A DNA stretch of 64,000 nt from Odontesthes bonariensis (lineage: Eukaryota > Chordata > Actinopteri > Atheriniformes > Atherinopsidae), in contig NC_134510.1 of the NCBI RefSeq assembly GCF_027942865.1, positions 5,366,001 to 5,430,000 of the forward strand. Reading direction: 5' to 3'. The first letter of the stretch is position 1, and each line of letters begins with the position of its first letter. The notes below the pieces were generated by a model. It searched no databases, was not told the DNA's origin, and was given only the letters and a program-made list of their open reading frames with translations. A program made the translations under genes and the position numbers. Positions 20,881-31,012 of the stretch are shown one piece after another.

Positions 20881-22540
20881 CTAAACCTACACCCAGCTCT
20901 GTGTTCCCTGTGTTGTTTATTGTCTGTCCATTTTCTGAACCTACAGGTAGGAGTGTGACCTGTCCAGCTCTGTGCTCCCTGAGTTGTTGGTTATCCGTCC
21001 ATTTCTAAACCTACAGGTGGATGTGTGACCTGGCCAGCTCTGTGCTCCCTGAGTTGTTGGTTATCCGTCCATTTCTAAACCTACAGGTGGATGTGTGACC
21101 TGGCCAGCTCTGTGTTCCCTGTGTTGTTTATTGTCTGTCCATTTCTAAACCTACAGGTGGATGTGTGACCTGTCCAGCTCTGTGATCCCTGTGTTGTTTA
21201 TTGTCTGTCCATTTCTAAACCTACAGGTGGATGTGTGACCTGTCCAGCTCTGTGTTCCCTGTGTTGTTTATTGTCTGTCCATTTCTAAACCTACAGGTAG
21301 GAGTGTGACCTGTCCAGCTCTGTGTTCCCTGTGTTGTTTATTGTCTGTCCATTTCTAAACCTACAGGTGGATGTGTGACCTGTCCAGCTCTGTGTTCCCT
21401 GTGTTGTTTATTGTCTGTCCATTTCTAAACCTACAGGTGGGTGTGTGACCTGTCCAGCTCTGTGATCCCTGTGTTGTTTATTGTCTGTCCATTTCTAAAC
21501 CTACAGGTAGGAGTGTGACCTGGCCAGCTCTGTGCTCCCTGTGTTGTTTATTGTCTGTCCATTTCTAAACCTACAGGTGGATGTGTGACCTGTCCAGCTC
21601 TGTGTTCCCTGTGTTGTTTATTGTCTGTCCATTTCTAAACCTACAGGTAGGAGTGTGACCTGCCCAGCTCTGTGCTCCCTGTGTTGTTTATTGTCTGTCC
21701 ATTTCTAAACCTACAGGTAGGAGTGTGACCTGTCCAGCTCTGTGATCCCTGAGTTGTTTATTGTCTGTCCATTTCTAAACCTACAGGTAGGAGTGTGACC
21801 TGCCCAGCTCTGTGCTCCCTGTGTTGTTTATTGTCTGTCCATTTCTAAACCTACAGGTAGGAGTGTGACCTGTCCAGCTCTGTGCTCCCTGAGTTGTTTA
21901 TTGTCTGTCCATTTCTAAACCTACAGGTAGGAGTGTGACCTGGCCAGCTCTGTGTTCCCTGTGTTGTTTATTGTCTGTCCATTTCTAAACCTACAGGTGG
22001 ATGTGTGACCTGGCCAGCTCTGTGTTCCCTGAGTTGTTTATTGTCTGTCCATTTCTAAACCTACAGGTAGGAGTGTGACCTGCCCAGCTCTGTGTTCCCT
22101 GTGTTGTTTATTGTCTGTCCATTTCTAAACCTACAGGTAGGAGTGTGACCTGTCCAGCTCTGTGTTCCCTGAGTTGTTTATTGTCTGTCCATTTCTAAAC
22201 CTACAGGTAGGAGTGTGACCTGTCCAGCTCTGTGTTCCCTGTGTTGTTTATTGTCTGTCCATTTCTAAACGTACAGGTAGGAGTGTGACCTGTCCAGCTC
22301 TGTGCTCCCTGTGTTGTTTATTGTCTGTCCATTTCTAAACCTACAGGTAGGAGTGTGACCTGTCCAGCTCTGTGCTCCCTGAGTTGTTTATTGTCTGTCC
22401 ATTTCTAAACCTACAGGTAGGAGTGTGACCTGGCCAGCTCTGTGCTCCCTGAGTTGTTGGTTATCCGTCCATTTCTAAACCTACAGGTGGATGTGTGACC
22501 TGGCCAGCTCTGTGTTCCCTGAGTTGATTCAAATGATGTA
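20881..22540 (+). repeat. 70-bp minisatellite, about 23 copies
   Basis: The period is 70 bp, with the core GTCCATTTCTAAACCTACAG, then GTAGGAGTGTGACCTG, CCAGCTCTGTGTTCCCTG and TGTTGTTTATTGTCTG. Two main sub-variants alternate (GTAGGAGTG versus GTGGATGTG). Copies are directly adjacent without unique spacers, so this is a tandem array. Each unit carries a CTACAG|GT motif resembling an acceptor joined to a donor. Confidence 0.95.
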
Positions 22541-23214
22541 ACTATTTCCTTTAGGTAAAGGAAACACAGTCTTGGGATCATAAGAATAATAGATACATAC
22601 TGTATATCTACAGGTGGATGGTGGGAAGGAGTTGTTAATATGACCCTGTGTGTTGTTAATATGACCCTGATTGTACAAACTTGAATGTCAGTGTTAAAGT
22701 GTGTTAAAGTGTGTCGCTGTCTCAGATCACTGGAAGGATGCGTGTTGTATATGCTCTTTGTCTCTTTTTCTTTTTTATGTGTGTGGGTATATGTGAGTTT
22801 ATGTTTTCTGTAGGTGGCTGATATGAGAACCAAAGCCGAGGCGAGGGGGAGCTATGGAGAGTCAAGGACAAGATAGAGGGCCTGGACGAGCGCACGCACA
22901 ATGACTTTTGATTAGATATGAAAACTGTGTTAGTATAAACACCTGTTTTGTGGAAGAGTAGTACAGTTCTGATCCTCCAAATTGACAGCCTTTTTGTTGG
23001 TGAAGGCAAGATGATCAAACACAGAGCTCTGTATGCTATATTTACTGTAAGACACTAATATATTATTAGGTAAATTAGCTTATTAGATGCCAGAAATGGA
23101 TGTCACACTCCCAGACTCTCATTCATAAAAGAACAAACAGGATTTTCGGCAAAAGCATAGAAAGCTTTAAGATAAAGGTAGAATGGAAAAATATAACACT
23201 GTCTATTTCTAAAG

Positions 23215-23458
23215 TGACAGGTTGAGGTATAACCTGGCCAGCTTTGTTCTCCCTGTGTTTGTTGTGTGTTCATCTTTAAACCTACAGGAGGAGGTGTGAC
23301 CTGGCCAGATTTGTTCTCCCTGTGTTTGTTGTGTGTTCATTTTTAAACCTACAGGAGGAGGTGTAACCTGGCCAGCTTTGTTCTCCCTGTGTTTGTTGTG
23401 TGTTCATTTTTAAACCTACAGGAGGAGGTGTGACCTGGCCAGCTCTGTGCTCCCTACG
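23215..23458 (+). repeat. Diverged 67-bp relatives of the 70-bp minisatellite
   Basis: Four units contain AAACCTACAGGAGGAGGTG, CTGGCCAGCTTTGTTCTCCC and TGTTTGTTGTGTGTTCATT. They resemble the 20881-22540 array but form a separate subfamily, separated by about 670 bp of unassigned DNA (22541-23214). Confidence 0.85.
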
Positions 23459-23791
23459 TTGCTGCTTGCACCACTTCTTTGCATTAGTGATACACAGTAC
23501 ACTGTCACATTACTGATTTGTCTTTTATTCTTTAAATAAACATGTACTGGTTCATTTGCACAACTGTGTGTGGTCTCCTTCATGTTGATACTCCTACGAG
23601 CCAAGTGGTTTTGTAAAAGGGAAAAAAACAAGTATAGATAGGAATGAACAAATGAATCAATAAATGAAGACCAAAAGGGTTCTTGACCCTCATAACATGA
23701 ATATGACAGTGGGTACAACCATGTAAGTTGCAGTTGCAATAAAACTGTGATTTTCCAACACCTTCCTCTATTATTTTCTCTATTTTAGAGT

Positions 23792-23830
23792 GCTCCTGAC
23801 GGGATTTGAACCTGCAGGGTTATGAACTAC
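23792..23830 (-). pseudogene. tRNA 3'-half fragment, identity unclear
   Basis: On the minus strand, GTTCATAACCCTGCAGGTTC leads into AAATCCCGTCAGGAGCA. The sequence has an anticodon-loop-like CATAACC, a T loop TTCAAAT and an acceptor-like end. CAT would suggest Met, but the stems pair poorly and the 5' half is not found. It is a relic at most. Confidence 0.35.
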
Positions 23831-23910
23831 ATAATGACATTAATTATATGCAGGACTGAAAAAAATGCAATAATTTAATTGGCTGTCACAGTTCTACACC
23901 TATACATGGC

Positions 23911-23958
23911 TGGCCGCTGCGTGGGAAGCAGCTATGCTCTCCACTATACCACCAATGC
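23911..23958 (-). pseudogene. tRNA-Gly(CCC)-like 5' fragment
   Basis: The minus strand from 23958 reads GCATTGGTGGTATAGTGG, then AGAGCATAGCTGCTTCCCAC and GCAGC. This is the acceptor 5' strand, D arm and anticodon arm of tRNA-Gly, with loop TTCCCAC giving CCC. The T arm and the acceptor 3' strand are lost. Confidence 0.6.
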
Positions 23959-24059
23959 CCTGACAGACATTTCGATTACACAACAAGTCAAATCACATTG
24001 TATTTGATTTGTTAAGCTTGTGGACATGTCAATTCAAACTGCAATGGTGCTATTCACCA

Positions 24060-24890
24060 TCACGGACTGATGCCTACATTGTTCGGAAGAATGAATTGAT
24101 AAATGAGCAGTAAATTCTGTAATGACAAGGAAACTCTACGCAACACCTGAGACACAGACCCCGTGTGAACTGTGGCCGTCAGACTGTGTACAACTCTTGT
24201 TTCACAGGGTACCGGAAAAGATTTCAGGAAGCTGACGCAACGGAACGAGAATGCTACGTAGGTAAATTGCTTTGCAAGAGGCTGTAATATGCCCTCCACT
24301 TTAAGACTACTGCCGTGACATGCCCCAACAATTTCAGCAGGCATAAAAAGCTGTTTGGGAGTTTTAAATGCTTTCGTCCAATTCCTTCAAATCAGATTTC
24401 CCTTTTCCATCACTGATCCGTTCCATTATATTGCTCACCTCAGATCATTCTTTAAAAGGGTGTCTGTACATACCTCGTCCGTTTGACTACACATAGCCCG
24501 CTGCAAAATGGACAACGAGGCCCAAGAGGCAACATCCATAGTTCACAAAAATCAAAGGCTCTCTGGTGGTTTGCTGGCTAGGATTTGGTCTTTTCACTGT
24601 CGTGGTGTAGTTCAGGAATGTTTTATTTATTTAGTCATCTATCAACTGTTTTTCTTGCAGGGCTATGACACACTCACTCTTAGTCAGGAAACTTTCTATT
24701 TCTCCCTCAAGTAAGAGAGAAGTCTAAAGCGTGAAACTTGTGCTTGCTTGGATTCATTCTCCATATGCGCAGAGATGCTTTCATCTTAGGCTAAAATGTT
24801 CACAACTTCAGTAAAATGCACTATGCCAATTAATTTGCCAGTTAGGAAGAGTTTACCACAGTGTTGCAACCTGTACCGTGGGCACTCTTT
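24060..24890. other. No gene recognised
   Basis: This lies between tRNA relics. Words such as TTTGCTGGCTAGGATTTGG at 24570 faintly recall tRNA-Glu internal sequence but do not fold. Nothing else is supported. Confidence 0.45.
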
Positions 24891-24895
24891 TTGGG

Positions 24896-24967
24896 TCCCT
24901 GATGGTCTAGTGGCAAGGATTCGGCGCTTTCACCGCCGCGGCCCGGGTTTGATTCCCGGTCAGGGAA
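24896..24967 (+). tRNA. tRNA-Glu (anticodon UUC), possibly impaired
   Basis: The 72-nt cloverleaf has a perfect acceptor stem TCCCTGA/TCAGGGA, an A-box region TGGTCTAGTGGCAAGG, anticodon stem CGGCG/CGCCG with loop CTTTCAC (anticodon TTC) and T stem CCGGG/CCCGG. The T loop reads TTTGATT instead of TTCGATT, replacing the near-invariant C56 that contacts G19 and forms part of the B box. That change may weaken transcription and folding, so function is uncertain. The downstream flank is shared with the pseudogene at 18150. Confidence 0.8.
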
Positions 24968-25048
24968 AGAGGGAAGCAGGTTTGTGGCACTGTGACTAAG
25001 TAGCATAAACCTAAGACAGTTCTGCTGTTGTTTTCCAATGACATGACT

Positions 25049-26166
25049 CAGTAGCGGCTCGTGGTCTGGAAAATAGGCGGGGCAGATGATCTGCGTTATC
25101 AAAATGCAAGCTTTTATGGAGCATACGCAATAGGCCAATAGTCTATGCAACCATACGCGGGGGGGGAGGGGTGTGCGCACTCGCATAAAAGTCTGCCATA
25201 CAACAAACACAAAAGCCACGTGAAAATGAGGGAAGAGAAAGTTTGTGAAAGGAATTAATACTGCCTACATTTCAATTAGAGGGAAACTTGTCGCAAAGCA
25301 TTGCATGGCTAATTTCATGGCACAATTCAGATGCGCCTTGCTGGACTCGTGTTTTTTTGCCTTTTCCGAAAAATGCTTCATGTCACACACACCGACAGTG
25401 CTCCAACCTAAGCTAGCAGACAAGTAACCTACTGTACATGTAAGCTGTCAACACATTGTTTACCGTCTCAACATTGCTTTGCTCATCAAGCTAAGATATT
25501 TCATTAAATCACTCCCAGTTTCCCATTTTGCAAAGAATTCGTTCACAATCACTTAAACTTTGTAAGATAGCAACCATAAAGTAAAATCTTTACCTACCAC
25601 AAACGTGAATCCGGATTAAACAGCCAATATCCTTCATCAAATCCGACATAGTTATCCGTTTTATCCAACAAGTTTGTAGGGGAACTGAAGTTCCCACTGG
25701 CTAGATGGGCGGAGTAATATTTCTTAAACCCTTTGAGTCCTTTCAATGTCCAGGGCAGATCATACACCTGCCCCAATAGCATCTATACAGGCGCGCTAAA
25801 TGTAACATGATATTATGCTACGTAGGGGCCTACAGTGATTCTGATTGGTAGAATGTGCTCGAGAGTTCGGCGGAGCCGGGCTTAGCTGAGGGCAGACCAG
25901 GCATCTGCCCTGGCCAATGGCCATAGATCTAACGTTAAGCAGCCACACTGGAGGTAGGCTATATTTCAGCGAAAATAAAAACAGATTCCACTCGCAAAGT
26001 CTGTCACAAGCCACAATATGGTGTAATACGATTCCCACTGTGATTGAAGTTGAAATAAATATTTTATCTATAATTTATAATTATCTATATTTTATCTATA
26101 AAAGAAAGGTTGGGGTGTGGAAGGCGGGGCTCTGCCCATCCTGCCCAAATACAGTGGCCGCGGCTG
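25049..26166. mobile_element. hAT-superfamily non-autonomous element
   Basis: The 1118-bp element starts CAGTAGCGGCTCGTGG and ends with the weak inverse CAGCCGCGGCCACTG on the minus strand. A perfect 8-bp duplication, ACATGACT, lies at 25041-25048 and 26167-26174. Removing it joins ...CCAATGACATGACT to AGAATGTCAGTTTAATCG exactly as in the uninterrupted paralogue at 18290-18320, which proves insertion into the tRNA-Glu unit. No transposase is retained. Confidence 0.9.
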
Positions 26167-26457
26167 ACATGACTAGAATGTCAGTTTAATCGAGCCCCGT
26201 CACATATTCAAAAGGACGTTGGTATGTAAGGAGTCATCCTATGCGCACCACTTGGGCCCAATCCCATTTCTATTTTTCTACCCCTACCCCTACCCCTTAG
26301 CCCTACCCCTCGACCCTTCAATCGTAGGGCTGAGGGGTAGGGGTGAAAACGTAACCCTTCGATTTGGGACACCCCTTCACACTCACGTACGTCATAAGTC
26401 TGCGCCGTCAGTTGTTACGTAACCAAAAGCGACAGCTTTAGCCAGAAGTAAACAAAC

Positions 26458-28018
26458 ATGCCTGCTGCTGTGGTGTTCGTGCTCTCCTGGGCTATTCGTA
26501 TATTTTTAGAAATATCTGCGTCGAATCGACGGAGTGCCATCAGGCGAAGGCGTCTTCGACATCTGGGAGCATTGCTGGATCTTGTTACGGTATTTAGAAT
26601 GAGAAATTAATGCAAATAACTCGTGTGAGTGAGCAGCTGGTAGCTTCCAGAGCCGGCGTGTGAATATGATAATGTGTGTGTGTGTTTGAAAGTGCTTCTA
26701 ACTGTACATTTGTGATATCGTGTAATATAGAAACAATTTGCTTGTCTCGTTGGATTTGCTGATTGGAGTAGTATCCTAACCTGGCTAACCTAGCTGAAAG
26801 CATAAGCTAACGTTTAGCCTTTGTTACTCGCCTCGTTCCGTTTGGGATAAACATGCAGCTCATGCGTTTTTGAAGCGGTTGTCTTTGTACCAGGTTCAGA
26901 TTTGATGACATAAATAAATGCACTGCATTGTGTTTGCTATCAATGTGTTGGCTTGGGAGGATGAAAGCCTGATCTTTCCATGTTTTTCTTTCCAGCAGAC
27001 GGGTCATCCTACAAATTATTGCCGTTTGGACCACAACATGCCTGTTCTAAGGTTGTGGTTCAATGTTGAGGCGGACTTAAAGCAGGACTTTCGCCTCAGC
27101 AGAAGAGCCGTAAACGCTGTCCAAAGGTTACTACAGAGAGAGCAGGACCATGGTTGGGGCGGGCAACTGGAGGTCCTGATCAATATATACTGGTTGGCAC
27201 ATGGACTCTCTTACATCGTGGTGGCTCGTGTGTTTAACGTTCCCAAATCCACGGTGCACCGAGTCGTCCACAAAGTGCCGAATTACATATGCCAAAACCT
27301 ACGGCGTGCCATTGCATTCCCCCAGGCTGGAGAGCTGGATGCAGTTGACCAAGGATTTGTCCAGCTATCTGGGAGCCCTGCATTCAGAAATGTTGTGGGT
27401 GCAATAGACGGTAGCCACATTAGAATCAAGCCACCAACACGGCACCGAATTGACTATCTGAACTACAAAGGCTTTTATTCAATCAACATGCAGGCAATTT
27501 GTGATTCCACTGGAAGATTCCTGGACATCTTTGTTGGTTACCCGGGTTCCGTTCAGGACACAAGGGTCATGAAAAACAGCACCTGCTACAAGGCGAGGCG
27601 GTACTCTCCACCAGGCTACGTTCTCCTTGGGGATGGTTGCTACCCATGTCTAGACACACCCATTAGCCTCATGCCTCCGTACAAGGAACCAGTCAATGGA
27701 CCAATACAGGGGCGCTACAACTACTACCATGCCAAGGGTCGTAGTATAATTGAGCGAGCCTTTAGGGTAATGAAGACCAGGTGGCGGTGTACCCTTTTCA
27801 AGGCACTGGAGGTGAGGCCAGTGTTTGCTCCTCAGGTTATTGCATCCTGTGCCTTTCTCCACAATGTGTGTCTGGACAATGGGGACCTGCTTGAGCCAGA
27901 TGAGGATGTGGCAGAGGACAACCTGGATCTCCAACCTCCCCGAGAGCCCCTAGCAGTTAATGAGGCGAGTGGAAATGCAATGCGGGACAGATTGGCAGCC
28001 CTGGTGTCACAGTATTGA
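26458..28018 (+). CDS. Harbinger transposase (HARBI1-type), two exons
   Basis: The predicted exon 1 is 26458-26589 (ATG, basic run NRRSAIRRRRLRHLG, ending ...LLDLVT at donor GTATTT). Exon 2 is 26996-28018, after acceptor TTTCCAG, giving about 384 residues, the usual HARBI1 length. A helix-turn-helix-like region (NVPKSTVHRVV) is followed by the nuclease: NVVGAIDGSHIRI (Asp1), FVGYPGSVQDTRV (Asp2) and RSIIERAFRVMKTRW (Glu). No stop or frameshift is visible. An ATG at 26918 also opens the frame, but it lies in the proposed intron. The protein would excise and integrate the element at short T-rich sites together with the Myb-like partner. The gene looks intact but a right element end is missing, so this copy may supply transposase without moving itself. 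Confidence 0.82.
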
Positions 28019-28090
28019 TGTGCAATGCATATTGGTTTTGGTGGCTTTTTTAATGCTGGCTTTTTTTAAATTTTTTTTAAATTTTTTATG

Positions 28091-28142
28091 CTGGGCCTGG
28101 AAATGCAACAAGGGACAAATTAGCAGCCCAGGTCTCACTGTA
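28091..28142 (+). repeat. Local duplication of the transposase C-terminal codons
   Basis: The segment with GAAATGCAACAAGGGACAAA resembles 27968-28016 (GAAATGCAATGCGGGACAGA) and would encode a diverged copy of the last 14 or so codons. It lies after a T/A-rich stretch in the 3' region. It is probably a replication-slip or repair duplication. Confidence 0.55.
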
Positions 28143-28479
28143 GAGCTGTGCGATGTATCTATTTTTTGTGACTTAAATGCTGAACTGTTAAGATGTTATT
28201 TTTTTGTTTGAGAATGTACCCCAATTTTTTTGTTATCCCTTGTATAATAAATCTCTTCATACCAATATCCGTTCCAGTCGTTCATATGATGTTGATGTGA
28301 TAATCATGCTCACAAACCTTTTGTCCTTAATTTATTTTATTAGGAATAGTGCAAATAACAGATTAAAGTGTCTGGTGGTGCAAATATTGATATGGAATAT
28401 AAACAGAAATGAAAATAACATAAAAAGACAACAGTGCAATAAAATAACAATATAAACGGGCAACAGTGCAATCATGGAG

Positions 28480-28634
28480 AACGAGATGGTGGGGAGAACA
28501 AGATGGTGGGGAGAACGAGATGGTGGGGTGACCGGAGCAGGAACAGCGAAGGTGCATGGCAGATCGGAGGTGCTGGGCTCAGTCATGTTCTGGGGGAACA
28601 AGACACGACATGACATTATAGCATGCACTTTCAT
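28480..28634 (-). repeat. Partial duplicate of the accessory-gene last exon
   Basis: The minus frame MKVHAIMSCRVLFPQNMTEP repeats, with changes, the start of the frame at 29009 (MKVHAIMSCCVLFPQNDAEP), including the splice acceptor CCCCAG. It lacks the C-terminal coiled-coil part. The plus-strand marker is GAGAACGAGATGGTGGGG, present in tandem. Confidence 0.65.
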
Positions 28635-28718
28635 CCATTGTAAAAAATAAAAAAAGGTGTTTCAGAATGCGGTAGTGGTGGCTGTGTGTACAATAGGTGC
28701 ATGGCGCATCAACTCACC

Positions 28719-30600
28719 TTACAGTTTGTCAATCATCCGCTCAAACAGAGATAAAAAGCGCTCTGTCTTCTGCTCCGTCTCTTCATGTCGCTTCTGCTCT
28801 TTCAGGCTCTCCTGAAGCAGGAAATCCATTACAGGATTGGACTTCCTGCTCCTTTTTGGGGATGGGGATGGGGATGGTGGAGAACGACAGCAAGATGGTG
28901 AGGTGACCGCAGCAGGCATGGCGAAGGTGCATGGCGCATCGGAGGTGCTGGGCTCAGCATCGTTCTGGGGGAACAAGACACAACATGACATTATAGCATG
29001 CACTTTCATCCATTGACAAAAAAGGTGTTACAGAATTGGGTAGTGGTGGTTGTGTGTACAATATATGTATGTATTTTTAAAAAACATACCATGCACATTC
29101 ATTCTTAAAGACCAATAGATACATAAATAATACATGGCTGTAGGGCTGGGCGATATGGGAAAAAAAGTATATCATGATATGGATTACTTTATATCCCGAT
29201 AGCGATACATATCACGATATACCACAACAGAGGTTGCATTAGACTTTTTCATAGTCCGTTATTTTGATGGACAGGGTCGAAAAAAATCCGCTATCGCCTA
29301 TTTTAACCAGTCATCTCGTTTTCCAATGTGGGAGTCGCAACCCCGAACCGGGAACAACACAGCGCAACTCGGGGCCATAAGAGTAAACAAACAGCTTTGT
29401 GAATACATGCTCTTTTACTCGACATTCACTGCTCGACATTCACAACTTTGAGGATGGAGTCCATTTTGCTGCGTCTGCTGTGTCTCGTTGCATTGCTTTA
29501 ACAAAAACTGCAGATCTCTCTCTCTCACACTGACGTGCGTCTGCTCAGTGTTCAGCGCTTTGGTCACCACAAGCACTTAAAAAAAAAAAAAACAAAGACG
29601 CGTGCAGAGATTTATCCAACAGATCAGGCTTTACCCTACTGTTTTTCGCGATGACAGTCAGGAAAGGTTGCGCTGTCAGTACAACTAACAGAGGAAACAG
29701 TAGTTCTTGGTACTCTAAAAGCCGGTCTGCAAATAGCCATAGCACTAGAACCTCCCTGGTAGTTCTACTCTGCACGGCTACTAGAAGGCTAGGCTAGCTT
29801 CAGTCCATCGGCCACGACTCACAACCAGCACGTGTGCTAAAATACCCGCGACAGTAAACAACTTGATTTGTTATCAGTACCAAAGCAGTGTAGAATCATT
29901 GAACACCATGCACTCAGCGGTGCTTTTATTAAGTAAACATGACTGACTTACCGGTACCCTTCCTTCAAACTTCCAAAAGTCCGTGAGCCTCTCTATGTCC
30001 GTTCATCAATAAGCCTATCCAATATGTTGTCAATTCGATCTGTTTAATACCATAGTAATTATACAGAAAGGTCTTTAAATCGTGCATTTCGGCGTTGCTT
30101 TTCAGACTGCAATCCAGCGATGGCTCACGGCTTGGCTCCTAGCAACTTAACTAAGAGCAAAGCCGCGTGACGTAAAGCGGTGTAGTGTCGCAAAACCACG
30201 TTCTCTAAAAATATAATTTTATTCTCCTTTTTACAGTTTTATAAACTTAGAGTTTGCATAGCAAAAACGCAAAATGTTATATTAACATGTGAAATTATAT
30301 TATAATGTATATTAGCTGTAATGATGAAAAAAAATAGTTTATCACGATAGAAAAAATAGAGGAGAAAGGTCACGATAGACATGTTTCTATCGTCCTCACG
30401 ATATATATATCGTCATATCGCCCAGCTCTACATGGCTGCATACAAACATACATCCTCCTCTGCACATGCTTCCACCAAGAGCGGAGGGTCCATAGCTGCT
30501 CTTGCTCCCAGCACCGCGTGCATGGCCTCATAATATTGCCACGTCGTGGCGGTCTCCTGGCCATCATCGGTTCTACCCCCAGTGGAGGGAGTTCTCAGCT
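28719..30600 (-). pseudogene. Myb/SANT-like accessory gene of the Harbinger element
   Basis: The upstream exon (about 30600-30452) reads ETATTWQYYEAMHAVLGARA and ends EACAEED at donor GTATGT, a trihelix-type pattern. The last exon (28964-28719) begins after CCCCCAG and encodes a Ser/Pro-rich linker, then SNPVMDFLLQESLKEQKRHE and KTERFLSLFERMIDKL, a helical C-terminus, with stop TAA. The intron between is occupied by a hAT element (29141-30430). The N-terminal Myb exon is missing at the right edge, so the gene is broken. In intact elements this protein binds the element termini and helps bring in the transposase. Confidence 0.65.
29141..30430. mobile_element. hAT-superfamily element with TAGGGCTGGGCGATAT ends
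   Basis: The left end TAGGGCTGGGCGATATG and right end CATATCGCCCAGCTCTA are inverse with one mismatch. A perfect 8-bp duplication, CATGGCTG, lies at 29133-29140 and 30431-30438. The 1290-bp interior is rich in ATATCACGATAT-like subterminal words. The minus open frame at 29545-29775 has no transposase motif. It is a non-autonomous element inserted in the Harbinger accessory-gene intron. Confidence 0.92.
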
Positions 30601-31012
30601 GCTTAGACCTTTCTATTACACAAAAAGTCAAATCACATTGCGTTGATTTGTTAAAGGCCCACTTCCATCGTCATTTCATTAATACTGCTGTGTTCACCAT
30701 TGTTATTGAATGCATTAGGCGTCGGTTCTTTTTAAAAAAACGTTATGGTTGCTTTGTTTCAAGCTGTTTTTGTGGGCAGGAAGAATGGCTTGATGAGAAA
30801 CGACAGGGTTTTCTGGTCCTTCTCATGCATATCCGTGACGCGATAATGAGGCGTCTCTGATTGGCTCCCTCCCATGAATGAATGAATGAACCCCCCTCCT
30901 CCCCGCTCTGTGTGTATCCGAGAGCAGCAATCAGCTGATAGCTAGCTAGAACTAGCTACTCGAGTTTCGCCGCTTGTTTTGAAAACTTTTGGAGGAAAAA
31001 AAACCTTTCAAC

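Larger units (their letters stand above)
26254..30605. mobile_element. PIF/Harbinger element with intact-looking transposase
   Basis: The left end GGGCCCAATCCCATTTCT interrupts the duplicated tRNA flank after CACTT. The transposase lies on + (26458-28018) and the Myb/SANT-like accessory gene on - (28719-about 30600), convergent as in other Harbinger elements. A matching right terminal repeat is not seen. The accessory gene seems cut off near 30600, and there tRNA-unit-like sequence resumes. A hAT element sits in the accessory intron. Confidence 0.75.

Noticed and set aside
20881-22540. Regular repeats that could suggest a CRISPR-like array
   Set aside because: The 70-bp units are directly adjacent with no unique spacers, and the genome is a vertebrate. 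It is a minisatellite.
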